Positions 15,764 through 25,200 of a DNA stretch of 64,000 nucleotides are shown here, piece after piece (within the stretch, counting starts at the first letter, position 1; every line of letters starts with the position of its first letter). The notes beneath the pieces were generated by a model. It was not told the origin of the DNA and did no database searches. It saw only the letters and a list, made by a program, of their open reading frames with translations. A program made the position numbers and the translations under genes. Source of the stretch: a virus; IMG/VR virus record IMGVR_UViG_3300037264_004862, positions 58,825 through 122,824 of that record, one strand, 5' to 3'.

Positions 15764-16444
15764 ATGCATGGATTTAAAAGTGTGTTTAAAGTCATTGAAG
15801 CTGATGTAAATGCTCGGCGTTCGGATTATTCTATATTGGAAGTTCATAATGTAGCAATTGGTCGAGCCTTCCCAGGATCGATGGATTTTATTGATCAGAA
15901 TATATCAATAACAGTAGGTCCAATTAATGTGTCGAAGACTGGTTCTGATTCGGCAGATGGTCCAGTTGGTCGTGGACATTATTACCCACAATTAGAAGAT
16001 TTTATAATAACCACTTATTGTGTTGATCCATTAACGCCAGTTAGGACAGATACGTTTAGTGGAGGGTTCTTGTTTATAGCAAGAACTACAGATGCATATA
16101 ATAGGCGTCAAGTGTTTTTTAGAAGTAAGTTCAAATCAGCTTCTATTATTGATAATGTTATTAATAGTTTATGGTTAAAAGAATTAACTAAATTCGCTCC
16201 TGACGGCATAATTGATGTTGATTTAACATCAAGCCTTGATGTCCATTATTATATCAACCGTTATAGTTTCATTTATAATATGGTAGGTAATGTGACGATT
16301 TATTATTCAAATCTTGATGAGAATGGAAAACTCGTAGGATTTAATAGTGATTTTAGTAATGATCTAGTTGGGAGTGGCGGTACCAATTTCGATGATGTAG
16401 CGTCTGATAATAGGTTCAATATTCCTCCTGGTTGTAATAGCTAA
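15764..16444 (+). CDS. Hypothetical protein, probably structural
   Basis: 226 residues, beta-rich with many Asp/Asn/Ser and a glycine-rich tail. No recognised family. It begins 2 nt after the serine-rich gene and is probably its partner (for example a fibre cap, attachment or chaperone), but this rests only on position. A TATAAATA octamer overlaps its start codon. Confidence 0.6.
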   Translation: MHGFKSVFKVIEADVNARRSDYSILEVHNVAIGRAFPGSMDFIDQNISITVGPINVSKTGSDSADGPVGRGHYYPQLEDFIITTYCVDPLTPVRTDTFSGGFLFIARTTDAYNRRQVFFRSKFKSASIIDNVINSLWLKELTKFAPDGIIDVDLTSSLDVHYYINRYSFIYNMVGNVTIYYSNLDENGKLVGFNSDFSNDLVGSGGTNFDDVASDNRFNIPPGCNS

Positions 16445-16451
16445 ATAAGAT

Positions 16452-17762
16452 GTGAAGCTAGCTATTATTGTTGTAAGTCAACTTGATTCTCTGCATCAGC
16501 TTCATAAATATCTTTCAAAATATAAGCTTGCTACTATTGATCAAACTCCTTCAGATCATGACATAGTATTACATCTCAATACACAAGACCAACAGAAGGT
16601 CATTCAATATGCTTCGTTCTTAAAACTTTATAATTATGATATAAGGTCAATTATCATAGATGATACATTAACCGATTATAAATCGATCTTATCACAATTA
16701 GAGTGTTTTAATATAAGCAATATAATTATCGGCAAGGATAGGCTTACAAACGATGCATTTATGCAGTCAGTAGTAAAACAAGTTATGTTTATTGAACCAG
16801 TTACTGAACTTGTGATGCCGGTTTGTAGTTTACATGATATAATGCCACCACAAGGGGAAAATAAGGATATAAGTGACTTTTCGAAGCAACGTCATGGCCG
16901 TCAAGTGCATGAAGGCCATCAGATTGGGAAATATTTGCAGCCTCCTCCAATGTTGTTTAGTCGCGATGGACACAATGTTTGGATGGGTGATATGTATAAA
17001 GGCGAAAGCGCTTTCTTAATTTTAGGGGGCCCGAGTTTTTCTAAAATTGATAAGGCCAAACTAGACCAAGCTGGCGTATTGACTATGGGAGTTAATAATT
17101 CTGCCAAGACATATCGGCCTAATTTATGGATATCGGTGGATGACCCAACTCATTTTATGAAGTCAATATGGTTCGATTCGAAGATTACTAAGTTCGTGCC
17201 GTACTCTCATAGTGAGAAGGCTCTTTTTGATAACGAAACTTGGACAGAAATGGCCATTAAAGTAGGTGATTGTCCTAATGTTTGGTTCTATAAACGCAAT
17301 GAACATTTTATTGCCAAACAATTCTTGTTTGAAGACACTGTGAACTGGGGCAACCATAAGGATCATGGTGGTGGGCGTAGTGTGATGTTAGCAGCTATTC
17401 GTGTTTTGTTCTACCTTGGAATTAGAAACATCTATTTATTAGGTTGTGATTTCAAAATGGATGAAAGTACTAAATATCATTTCGACCAAGATAGAGCGGA
17501 AGGATCTATTAAAGGTAATAATTCAACCTATGAATTGCTAGTTGATAGGTTTACACAACTTAAACCAATATTTGAAATTAATGGTTTAAATATTTATAAT
17601 TGTAATTCTGATTCTGCTTTGAAAGTTTTTCCGTTTGTTGATTTCGAGCAAGCTATTAAAACATCTACTATCAGAATTCCAACTAATTTAAAACAAGAGA
17701 GAACCATTGGGCTTTACGAACGCACTAAAAAAAACAAAAAGAACAAACATGAATCTAAATGA
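16452..17762 (+). CDS. DUF115/MAF-like glycosyltransferase-associated protein
   Basis: 436 residues from a GTG start. Residues about 1-130 form a Rossmann-like domain of unknown type. From about 180 the protein reads as DUF115 (MptE/motility accessory factor) type: SAFLILGGPSFSKID, LTMGVNNSAKTYRPNLWISVDDP, a GGGRSVMLAA helix and IYLLGCDF. MAF proteins glycosylate flagellin Ser/Thr with nonulosonic acids. A similar role on the neighbouring Ser-rich protein is an inference. AAATA lies 4 nt before the GTG and no SD is visible. The C-terminus is very basic and overlaps the next gene by 14 nt. Confidence 0.6.
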   Translation: MKLAIIVVSQLDSLHQLHKYLSKYKLATIDQTPSDHDIVLHLNTQDQQKVIQYASFLKLYNYDIRSIIIDDTLTDYKSILSQLECFNISNIIIGKDRLTNDAFMQSVVKQVMFIEPVTELVMPVCSLHDIMPPQGENKDISDFSKQRHGRQVHEGHQIGKYLQPPPMLFSRDGHNVWMGDMYKGESAFLILGGPSFSKIDKAKLDQAGVLTMGVNNSAKTYRPNLWISVDDPTHFMKSIWFDSKITKFVPYSHSEKALFDNETWTEMAIKVGDCPNVWFYKRNEHFIAKQFLFEDTVNWGNHKDHGGGRSVMLAAIRVLFYLGIRNIYLLGCDFKMDESTKYHFDQDRAEGSIKGNNSTYELLVDRFTQLKPIFEINGLNIYNCNSDSALKVFPFVDFEQAIKTSTIRIPTNLKQERTIGLYERTKKNKKNKHESK

Positions 17763-18471
17763 TATCACTGTGGTTATAGCAATTGATGCTAGGCATCTTG
17801 AAGAATTAAAATATACATGGCCTACTTGGATGAAATTTAAGCCCGAAATGTCAACCCTTAAAAAGATTGTGATTTATGATAAACATCAATTAACTTTCGA
17901 TAAATTAGCAATATTTAATGGTCATGATGTCAGATTTATACCATGGGATATGCCAAATACCGATCAGCGTGAGAAAATGTTGACTTCTTTAGTTAAGATC
18001 CCGGCTACTGAAGTTGATACCAAATGGTATCTTAAAATCGACGTCGATACTATTGCTACCGCGCCGGGACAATGGATTAAAGATGAATGGTTTACTGCCG
18101 ATCCTGTCTATATAGCACATAGTTGGGGATTCAGTAAACCAGCCGATGTTCTCAAGCGTTTAGATGATTGGGGAGATACTATTTCTGAGCTTAGTAAATT
18201 TCCGCGTTTGAATATTACGTATGATTCGAAGATGTCGAGAGTGTTTTCGAAGCGGATTACGTCTTGGTGCTTCTTTGGTCGAACTGATTGGACTCGTAAG
18301 ATTTGGGGCATGTGTAATGGAAAATTGCCAGTTCCATCTCAAGACACATTAATGTATCATTGTGCTACTCGACTAGGCGAGCATACAGTGCGTACAAACA
18401 TGAAGGATCTTGGGTGGGGACATTTTAGGCTGCGCACTTTAAAAGCAATGAACAAGGAATTACTTAAATGA
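17749..18471 (+). CDS. GT-A-fold glycosyltransferase
   Basis: 240 residues from ATG 17749 (14 codons into the open frame; an in-frame GTG-type start further up would overlap the previous gene more). A Rossmann-like start (ITVVIAIDARHLEEL) and KIDVDTIA near residue 105 supply a DxD metal/sugar-nucleotide motif. A hydrophobic core and a late GWGHFR segment are typical of GT-A enzymes. Substrate unknown. Part of the glycosylation island and overlaps the next gene by 4 nt. Confidence 0.65.
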   Translation: MNLNDITVVIAIDARHLEELKYTWPTWMKFKPEMSTLKKIVIYDKHQLTFDKLAIFNGHDVRFIPWDMPNTDQREKMLTSLVKIPATEVDTKWYLKIDVDTIATAPGQWIKDEWFTADPVYIAHSWGFSKPADVLKRLDDWGDTISELSKFPRLNITYDSKMSRVFSKRITSWCFFGRTDWTRKIWGMCNGKLPVPSQDTLMYHCATRLGEHTVRTNMKDLGWGHFRLRTLKAMNKELLK

Positions 18472-19277
18472 GTGCTGGTGTTATTTACTATAATGTAGGT
18501 GAATCATGCGTTGTAAGGTTATTGGTTTCAATTTATAGCCTAAAGCGGCATTATAATGGCCCTATTACTATTATATCTGAAGGTGTAGAATCGGACGCCT
18601 TATGTTCTAAAGTGGCCCAAACAATGAATGTTACACTTAAACATGCAATTTTTGATACCAATGGTCCAAAAAATCATCCGTTTCTAGCTAAAACTAAAAT
18701 CAATCAGGTGGCACCTTATGATTATAATGTTTTCATTGATGCCGATACGTTAGTAGTTGGTAGGATAGATGAATTATTCAATACAGCCCAGTTTACTATC
18801 ACTAGAATGGCAGAATGGTCCACAAATGGCACTAAAATTTCACATAGGATTAAAAATTGGTCAAATATTTGCCCTGACTTAATAGAGCCCGCTTTGAATT
18901 ACAAAAAGGCCATTAATACAGGAATTTTTGCGTTCGTACGAGATGCTACCATATTTAATGAATGGTATGGCCTCACGCTTAAAAACCGTGACACATTCAT
19001 TCCTGATGAAATTAGTTGTCAATTGTTGCTACCTAAACATTCGCATAATTTATTAGATTGTAGATTCAATTGGTCTTGTAAATATGGTCCTGATATAGAT
19101 GATATTCGAATCATTCATTTTCATGGTAGAAAACATTGTAGGCCTGGATTACCATTTAATGCCGACAAATGGGTGAAAGTGTATAATGAAGTTGTGAATC
19201 AGAATCTTGCGGATGTTTGCCAATGGCAGCCAGCTAAAGACAGAATGTTATATAAATATCTTAAATCTAATGAATAA
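18468..19277 (+). CDS. GT8-like glycosyltransferase
   Basis: 269 residues. The N-terminus (GVIYYNVGESCVVRLLVSIYSL) resembles GT8 family enzymes that begin with a strand binding nucleotide-sugar. NVFIDADTLVVG near residue 88 gives the DxD motif. A later AINTGIFAFVRD and IIHFHGRKH are typical GT8 acceptor/metal motifs. It probably transfers a hexose from a nucleotide sugar. Substrate not predictable. Overlaps both neighbours. Confidence 0.75.
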   Translation: MSAGVIYYNVGESCVVRLLVSIYSLKRHYNGPITIISEGVESDALCSKVAQTMNVTLKHAIFDTNGPKNHPFLAKTKINQVAPYDYNVFIDADTLVVGRIDELFNTAQFTITRMAEWSTNGTKISHRIKNWSNICPDLIEPALNYKKAINTGIFAFVRDATIFNEWYGLTLKNRDTFIPDEISCQLLLPKHSHNLLDCRFNWSCKYGPDIDDIRIIHFHGRKHCRPGLPFNADKWVKVYNEVVNQNLADVCQWQPAKDRMLYKYLKSNE

Positions 19278-19908
19278 ACTTTCTATTTGTTTTACTGTTA
19301 AAAATAGAAGTAAAATAGCCAATAGAGAAATATTTCCTCAGACTATCAAATCAATAGTTGAGCATAGCTCTCCTGGCGAACCGATTGAAGTCGTAGTGTC
19401 TGATTGGCTTTCGACTGATTGGCCATTAGTTGAATGGATTTATGATTATGCTAAACATGTACCCATTAAAGTAGTTAATATAGATCAATGTGGATTTAAT
19501 AGAGGCATTGGCTTAAATTTGTCGGCCCAGAACTCATCTGGGAATATACTGTTTTTTAATGATGCTGATATTTTGGTCGATAGAGCTACGCTAGATTTGG
19601 CATTTAGGTGCATTACAGATAAAATAGCCTTCTTCCCACGTGTTAGAAAGACTACATCATATGGCCATCTTATTGTGAGAGAAGATAAACGTTGGCTTAG
19701 AGGATTTGGAGTGGCAATTGTATTGCGTGAATGGTGGGAACGAGCAGGATTATATAAGAGTTTCTGGTATACAGCTGATAATTGGGGCGGCGAAGACAAC
19801 CAATTTCATGATGATATAAAGACCCTTAATATAAAAATTGAACGTCCTAAAATGGATAATTTGGTCCATCAATGGCATCCACGGAAAGTAATTTATGAAC
19901 AGCTTTGA
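19270..19908 (+). CDS. GT2-like glycosyltransferase
   Basis: 212 residues from ATG 19270, which overlaps the previous stop. It opens like a GT2 enzyme (LSICFTVKNRSKIA), has ILFFNDADILVD near residue 90 as DxD-type motif, and WGGEDNQFHDD near residue 175, matching the ED catalytic-base region of chondroitin-type and galactosyltransferase-like GT2 enzymes. Overlaps the next gene by 14 nt. Confidence 0.75.
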   Translation: MNKLSICFTVKNRSKIANREIFPQTIKSIVEHSSPGEPIEVVVSDWLSTDWPLVEWIYDYAKHVPIKVVNIDQCGFNRGIGLNLSAQNSSGNILFFNDADILVDRATLDLAFRCITDKIAFFPRVRKTTSYGHLIVREDKRWLRGFGVAIVLREWWERAGLYKSFWYTADNWGGEDNQFHDDIKTLNIKIERPKMDNLVHQWHPRKVIYEQL

Positions 19909-20611
19909 AATTTGTATACAGCAATATTCGTTCACAAAGCGTTGTTGGTGGCAATTAAGCAGTTTAGCTCAACAAATCAATAAGACTAATATTTTGTATA
20001 AACTCAACATTCATAAAAATGACCCATTTTACAAACTAAATAAGCATTTAATTAGTACGTTTCAGAGTCTTGTAAATTTGAAGGTCAAGATTTGGGATGA
20101 TGAACGATTTTTTAAACGTGGTGATGTGCGTAATTTAGACTTAAAAGAAGCGACTAAACAGTGGATTATTTATGCAGATGCAGATGTGGTATTTCATCCG
20201 ACATTCTTCAGTATGATTAATACGATATCTCTAAAGATTGATAAAATGAACGTTATTTCACGATTTAATACTTCTATTGATGATGGTTATAGTTTAGTAG
20301 ATTCTCAACGCTATGAGGGCCAACCTATTAAAAAAGTCGTTGATAGGATAACAAAATATCCATTGCGACAAAGTTGTTCTATAGGGGCTGGTTATTTTCA
20401 GTTAGTTAATGTCAATTTTATTAGAAGTAAAGGTTTTAATTATAGTGAGCGGTCAGATAGTGCATTGAATTCTAAGCGCGGACCGTCATACCGATCGGAT
20501 CGACATCTTAGATCACTTATGGGATTGAACAAAATAGAAATAGCGCCTCTTTACCATATAAATCATTATCGTCTAAAAGATCATAAAGATGTAAGGTTGG
20601 CATGCCAATGA
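19895..20611 (+). CDS. GT-A-fold glycosyltransferase
   Basis: 238 residues. WIIYADADVVFHP near residue 90 is a DxD motif in the usual strand-loop context. A later SIGAGYFQLVN and a basic RSDRHLRS segment could form the acceptor site. The N-terminal region (SFTKRCWWQLSSLAQQ) is like enzymes that scan an aglycone rather than a classical GT2 start. Donor and acceptor unknown. The end overlaps the methyltransferase gene. Confidence 0.65.
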   Translation: MNSFEICIQQYSFTKRCWWQLSSLAQQINKTNILYKLNIHKNDPFYKLNKHLISTFQSLVNLKVKIWDDERFFKRGDVRNLDLKEATKQWIIYADADVVFHPTFFSMINTISLKIDKMNVISRFNTSIDDGYSLVDSQRYEGQPIKKVVDRITKYPLRQSCSIGAGYFQLVNVNFIRSKGFNYSERSDSALNSKRGPSYRSDRHLRSLMGLNKIEIAPLYHINHYRLKDHKDVRLACQ

Positions 20612-21168
20612 ATTATTTCAAAAAAGTGGTACAATCCAATGTTCCTAACGGATTTAGACGTAAGGTTCTTATTGATGGTGGATTTTATATTGGACAATAT
20701 ACTGAAGCCTACCTAAGCAAGAATCCTGGATTTGAAGTATGGGCTTTTGATCCAATTAAAATAGATTCACAATTTCTGAGTCGCGTACATTTTATTAATC
20801 AAGCAATATGGATAAAAGATGAGATAAAATCTTTCTATTTAAGCCACCGTGCAGATGCTGCATCATTAATAGACACTAGAGCAGTAGATATCGGTCGTAG
20901 TATCAAAGTCGACTGCGTTGATTTCAGTTATTGGTTAAAACAGAATTTTACTAAAGATGATTATATTCATCTTAAGCTTGATATAGAGGGTGCTGAATAT
21001 CAAGTATTACAGAAAATGATCGATGATGGGTCAATTGATTTAATTAGTGAATTGGTGTGCGAATGGCACATTAAAATTAGCCGCCAGCCCAATCAAGAAT
21101 TACATAAATCATTGAAGCAACAATTGTTATCATGCAACAATATAAGATTATTAAAGGATTGGAGATGA
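20602..21168 (+). CDS. FkbM-family methyltransferase
   Basis: 188 residues. VLIDGGFYIGQYT near residue 22 is the SAM-binding glycine loop. KLDIEGAEYQVLQKMI near residue 132 is the FkbM hallmark. FkbM enzymes O-methylate sugars and other small acceptors and are frequent in glycan-modification loci. It probably caps or decorates the glycan made by the neighbours (inference). Start either at 20602 (with AAGGT upstream) or at 20608, which overlaps the preceding stop. Confidence 0.85.
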   Translation: MPMNYFKKVVQSNVPNGFRRKVLIDGGFYIGQYTEAYLSKNPGFEVWAFDPIKIDSQFLSRVHFINQAIWIKDEIKSFYLSHRADAASLIDTRAVDIGRSIKVDCVDFSYWLKQNFTKDDYIHLKLDIEGAEYQVLQKMIDDGSIDLISELVCEWHIKISRQPNQELHKSLKQQLLSCNNIRLLKDWR

Positions 21169-21227
21169 AGTTTTCAAAGGACTGGCATAGGAGACATAAA
21201 AACCAAGTTTTTATTAGGAAAATATGA
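21165..21227 (+). CDS. 20-codon bridging mini-ORF
   Basis: Starts MKFSKDWH and is strongly basic. Its ATG overlaps the FkbM stop (ATGA), and its TGA overlaps the start of the next glycosyltransferase (ATATGA). It therefore fills the gap exactly and could carry ribosomes from one gene to the next. Whether the peptide itself matters is unknown. Confidence 0.35.
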   Translation: MKFSKDWHRRHKNQVFIRKI

Positions 21228-21964
21228 AAACTTTAATATTTCTGTGTGGTTATGATGATTTTTATTTTAAATTGGCCAATATGGCCGCTCACACCATAAG
21301 GTTATCAGGTTATACCCAAGATATTGTTATCTTTACTATTGATGATCGCAAATCGAATTATGCAATATGTCTTAATTTGGCCACCCACTCTGAGTCTAAT
21401 CTAATTATTACACCCAAACAAGGCGCATTCTTCCATGCTAAATTATGTGAACCGTTTGGTCATTCGAAGTATAAGAAACAGTATGATTATTTCATGATCA
21501 AAACACTACCTGGGTCCATTATTAAGAAAGAAGATTATGATTTTATTCTTTATATGGATTCTGATATGTTGGTACATTCACCATTGGACAACATTTTTGC
21601 GTATAAAACTATCGTCTCTGATTATAATAGTAAGAATGCCTTTAGAGACATTAAAGGACTTACGAAGCACCTTTTACCAGAAGAGGTTATCGTAGCAAAG
21701 AATTTAACTGGAATCGGAGGAGGTGCTTTTGGTGTACCATCAAGTCATTATAGGTTTTATGATGATTATAGAAAAATTTATCTCCAATATATTAATGAAA
21801 TTCCGCATGATCAGCCTGCACTGACGATGACTATGATTAGGTATTACGGTGATTACAAAGTAGAGAAGCTCCCTAATCGTGCATATTGGATTCATTATTG
21901 GGGGTATCGTAAGGAACAGATGGTTACTGAGTATAATAAGACATACGCTGGTCGTAATCTATGA
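21224..21964 (+). CDS. GT8-like glycosyltransferase
   Basis: 246 residues with an AGGAAA ribosome site. ILYMDSDMLVHSPLDNIF near residue 107 gives the DxD motif and its GT8-like context. GIGGGAFGVP and a late AYWIHYWG, with His in the usual metal-ligand region, fit the fold. Last gene of the island. Its end overlaps sbcD by 4 nt, so glycan and DNA-repair genes share a transcript. Confidence 0.75.
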   Translation: MKTLIFLCGYDDFYFKLANMAAHTIRLSGYTQDIVIFTIDDRKSNYAICLNLATHSESNLIITPKQGAFFHAKLCEPFGHSKYKKQYDYFMIKTLPGSIIKKEDYDFILYMDSDMLVHSPLDNIFAYKTIVSDYNSKNAFRDIKGLTKHLLPEEVIVAKNLTGIGGGAFGVPSSHYRFYDDYRKIYLQYINEIPHDQPALTMTMIRYYGDYKVEKLPNRAYWIHYWGYRKEQMVTEYNKTYAGRNL

Positions 21965-23055
21965 AAATTTTAATAACTAGTGATGTGCATTTTGGCGTGC
22001 CAGGAAAACTGGAGCATTCTATATGGGCAGTTAAAGTAATGAGAGAGTATGCCCATCATAATAATATAGAAGTAATTTTGGTTCTAGGCGATTTGTTTCA
22101 TGATAGGAGTAGTTTAAATATTCAAGTTCTTACTAAAGCCTATGACTTCTTTGATGAAACTGATAAGAGTTATAACCAGGAGTGGCTGGCTTTTCCTGGC
22201 AACCACGACTTGTACCTCAAAAATTCATGGAAAGTAAATTCAGTACGACCTCTTAATCGTTTAGTGACTATAATCGAAGATATTAAGGCTATTAATATTG
22301 GGAGTCGTAGGTTTTGGATTCTTCCATTTGTCCATTATGAGTCTGCTTATATGCAGGTAGTTCGTGCAATTGAAAAGAAAGCATCTCCAGAAGATATTTT
22401 ATTAACTCATATTGGAGTCCATGGAGCTACGTTGAATGAGTGTTTCTTATTAAAAAATTGGAGCTTAGTGGACTTCTCGGGCACTATTTTCAGGCGTGTA
22501 TATTCTGGTCATTTTCATTGCATGCAGCAGGTTGGCGATAAAACTTGGTATCCGGGCAGTCCGATCCCATTCAGGTTTGATGAAGGACAGGTAGAACATG
22601 GATTCTTGGAATTTGATACTGAATCTTGTGAACATAAATTCATAAAGACCTTTGAAGCTGGGAAGTTATTGCTTCCAAATGAAATTCCAGCACCGGATTT
22701 TATAACCTGTATGGATACTTCGGCCGATCAAATCGATACAACTAACCGGAACGTACGCGTGGTTTTATCTCGAGATTATACCAATAATGAACTGATGGGC
22801 CTGAGGCAGATGCTGACTGATAAGGGTGCATTATCGGTGAAGTGGCAGAAAATGGCACAGGCCGAAGACAAAGACATGCAAGCCTCGACTGCATCCAATA
22901 TGGGCGATGGACATACTTTATTTCAAAATTGGTTGGATCACGATAAACCCGAGCACTTCGATAAAGGTTCTCTAGCATCACTAAATAAACTAGTGATAGA
23001 AGAAGGTATGGAGAGACTTTCTAGTACCGAGGAACCAGATGCCGAACCCGCTTAA
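21961..23055 (+). CDS. sbcD-like: SbcD/Mre11-like nuclease (T4 gp47-like)
   Basis: 364 residues of the calcineurin-like phosphoesterase fold. The metal-binding motifs appear in order: SDVHFG at 7-12, LGDLFHDR near 42, FPGNHDL near 78, LLTHIGVHG near 154 and YSGHFH near 181. With SbcC it processes DNA ends and hairpins. T4 gp46/gp47 are needed for recombination-dependent replication and host DNA breakdown. The C-terminal 110 residues are a less conserved cap/SbcC-binding region. Overlaps sbcC by 17 nt. Confidence 0.93.
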   Translation: MKILITSDVHFGVPGKLEHSIWAVKVMREYAHHNNIEVILVLGDLFHDRSSLNIQVLTKAYDFFDETDKSYNQEWLAFPGNHDLYLKNSWKVNSVRPLNRLVTIIEDIKAINIGSRRFWILPFVHYESAYMQVVRAIEKKASPEDILLTHIGVHGATLNECFLLKNWSLVDFSGTIFRRVYSGHFHCMQQVGDKTWYPGSPIPFRFDEGQVEHGFLEFDTESCEHKFIKTFEAGKLLLPNEIPAPDFITCMDTSADQIDTTNRNVRVVLSRDYTNNELMGLRQMLTDKGALSVKWQKMAQAEDKDMQASTASNMGDGHTLFQNWLDHDKPEHFDKGSLASLNKLVIEEGMERLSSTEEPDAEPA

Positions 23056-25186
23056 AATCAGCAAGTTAGCCTGGGCTAACTTCATGAGTTATGGCGACTA
23101 TGAAACGTTGCTTGAATTAGACTCTCTAGGACCAGCCTTAATAGTCGGCCAAAAGGAGGGCCGCAAGGAGGAATCAAATGGTGTGGGTAAGACCACCATT
23201 ACTACGGCAATAATTTGGTGTCTATTTGGTCGTACTCCTAGAAAAGCTGCCCCGGGTGATAAAGTTATAAACTTTTATACTAAGGGTCAATGCTATGTCA
23301 GAATTACTACTGCTGATGGTTGGGTCATCACTAGAACACGTGGTATTAATGGGCATGACGACTTGTTGGTTCATAAAGATGGTGAAGACATAACGCTGTC
23401 CACAAACAAGAATGCCCAAACGCTGTTGAAAAAACTCTTTAATCTAGATTACGACATATTCGTGGCTAGTATCTTCTTCGGTCAGCGTACTGAACCATTT
23501 TTAACGATGAGCGATCAGAAGCGCAAGGCCGCTCTTGAACGCCTTTTGGGCCTGAATCGTCTTAATGTCTGGGGCGATGTAGCTAGAGAATATAAGACAA
23601 CTGCTGAGCTAGAGCAACAGAAGATTAAAGCTTTGTCAGAAGTTCGTGTGATTGATATCACTAATACTAAAGAACAAATTCATCTTACGCATAAGCAGGC
23701 TGATGAATTCGAAATAAGTCGTGCTACTCTCGTGAAGACTCTAAGAACAGAAATATTAGAAGTGGCTACCAAACTCAAGCCGTTGATGATGGTTAATATT
23801 AGTGAACTGCAATCTAAATATAATCAGCAGGAGTCAAAGCGGAAGAATTTGAGCGACAAAAAGTTACAGCTAGACCACGCTATTGCAACCAATAAACAAT
23901 TGAGTACCGAAGTTATAAATCTTGAGAATATTGGAAACCAGCAGAAACTACGTCTGGCGTCTTTAAGTGATATTGATGTCGATCTCTTGAAGAAGCAACA
24001 TAAGCAAGCCGATATAGACGAGCAAACCAAAATAAGTCACCAAAATATAATTAATGGTTTAATATTGAGCCAGCACAAAATTGAACAGAAAATCCAGCAA
24101 CTCTTCAGCGATCTTAAAGATTGGAATGGTAAAACAGGAACTAGTTGTCCATCATGTAAACAGCTTATTTCCCCTGAACATGCAGAAGCTATATGCAAAC
24201 CTTATAGCATTCAAGCTAAGGAATTAGGTAAAGAGCTCTTACAAATTAAAGGGCGCACTAAGGAACACCAACAGCAGATGGATGCTATTGTGATTAGTCG
24301 TCCTATAATTTCAGTTGCTGCTGCAATGCGTGATACTGAAGAACGTCGTGCGATAAATGAGAATTTGCAGAATCTTAGAGCTCAGGTTGACGATATCTTC
24401 AAGCGTATGGTAAAATTACGAGATTTGAATATAAAACTTAGTGCAGATATTGAGCAGACAATCACTGATCTTTCTAAATCCGACGTTTCGACTCAACTCG
24501 AGACAGCTAAGCAACAAATGGCTTTGAGAGATCAGTTGAAAATTAAACTAGGCTTCTTGGATTCTAGATTGAAAGAAGAGAAAATCCGTGATAACTCTTA
24601 TAATGCTATGGTGAAGACGTTTGAAGTCGAATTAGATAGAGCAGAAATAGACCTTAGCCAACACTTAACCAAAATTGCGGAACTTGATGACAAGATTAAA
24701 TCGTACGATTATATTAGGCACAGTTACCATGACCGGAACAAGATCAAGATGTTCATTCTAACTGGTTTGATTCCGTATCTCAATGCACGTATTGAGTATT
24801 ATTTGAATGCATTTGAATGTGATCTAACGCTTAAATTTACTTCTACGCTCTCCGTAGAAACTTCTAGGTGGGATTATGACTTGCATTCTGGCGGTCAACA
24901 GAAACGTATTGATTTGGCAATAATGTTCGCTCTTTATGATCTATATATTTCAATGTATGGTCAGCAATGTAATGTGATGGTTCTCGATGAGGTCGATGGC
25001 GCTCTAGATCCATATGGTGTGCGGATGTTTGTGGATATCATTAACAACGACTTCGCCGGGGAGCGCCCTGATAAACCAAGTACTATATTAATCATAAGCC
25101 ACAAGAATGACATGGTAGATCAGTTTGCTACCCAAATATTAGTATCCCAGGATGCTGATGATTTCTCCCATATTCTTAAGGGATAG
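23039..25186 (+). CDS. sbcC-like: SbcC/Rad50-like ATPase (T4 gp46-like)
   Basis: 715 residues. Walker A is GVGKTT at 48-53 after an unusually charged loop. The long central coiled coil carries the zinc hook CPSCK at 370-374. The ABC signature HSGGQQKR is near 617 and Walker B VMVLDEVDGALDP near 646-658. ATP-driven partner of the SbcD nuclease; the hook dimerises two molecules. Shorter than bacterial SbcC because of shorter coils, as usual for phage gp46. Confidence 0.95.
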   Translation: MPNPLKISKLAWANFMSYGDYETLLELDSLGPALIVGQKEGRKEESNGVGKTTITTAIIWCLFGRTPRKAAPGDKVINFYTKGQCYVRITTADGWVITRTRGINGHDDLLVHKDGEDITLSTNKNAQTLLKKLFNLDYDIFVASIFFGQRTEPFLTMSDQKRKAALERLLGLNRLNVWGDVAREYKTTAELEQQKIKALSEVRVIDITNTKEQIHLTHKQADEFEISRATLVKTLRTEILEVATKLKPLMMVNISELQSKYNQQESKRKNLSDKKLQLDHAIATNKQLSTEVINLENIGNQQKLRLASLSDIDVDLLKKQHKQADIDEQTKISHQNIINGLILSQHKIEQKIQQLFSDLKDWNGKTGTSCPSCKQLISPEHAEAICKPYSIQAKELGKELLQIKGRTKEHQQQMDAIVISRPIISVAAAMRDTEERRAINENLQNLRAQVDDIFKRMVKLRDLNIKLSADIEQTITDLSKSDVSTQLETAKQQMALRDQLKIKLGFLDSRLKEEKIRDNSYNAMVKTFEVELDRAEIDLSQHLTKIAELDDKIKSYDYIRHSYHDRNKIKMFILTGLIPYLNARIEYYLNAFECDLTLKFTSTLSVETSRWDYDLHSGGQQKRIDLAIMFALYDLYISMYGQQCNVMVLDEVDGALDPYGVRMFVDIINNDFAGERPDKPSTILIISHKNDMVDQFATQILVSQDADDFSHILKG

Positions 25187-25189
25187 ATC

Positions 25190-25200
25190 AAATATACAAT
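25190..25200 (+). promoter_or_regulatory. AAATA element directly before the start codon
   Basis: AAATATACAAT then ATG, with a 6-nt spacer and no SD. The same arrangement occurs before other genes (see the finding on AAATA starts). It resembles the right half of a T4 late promoter, which would place transcription start at or near the ATG. Confidence 0.35.

Noticed and set aside
15757-15764. Perfect TATAAATA as a late promoter for the 226-residue gene
   Set aside because: It overlaps that gene's start codon, so transcription from it would begin inside the gene; it may be chance or serve the downstream genes.
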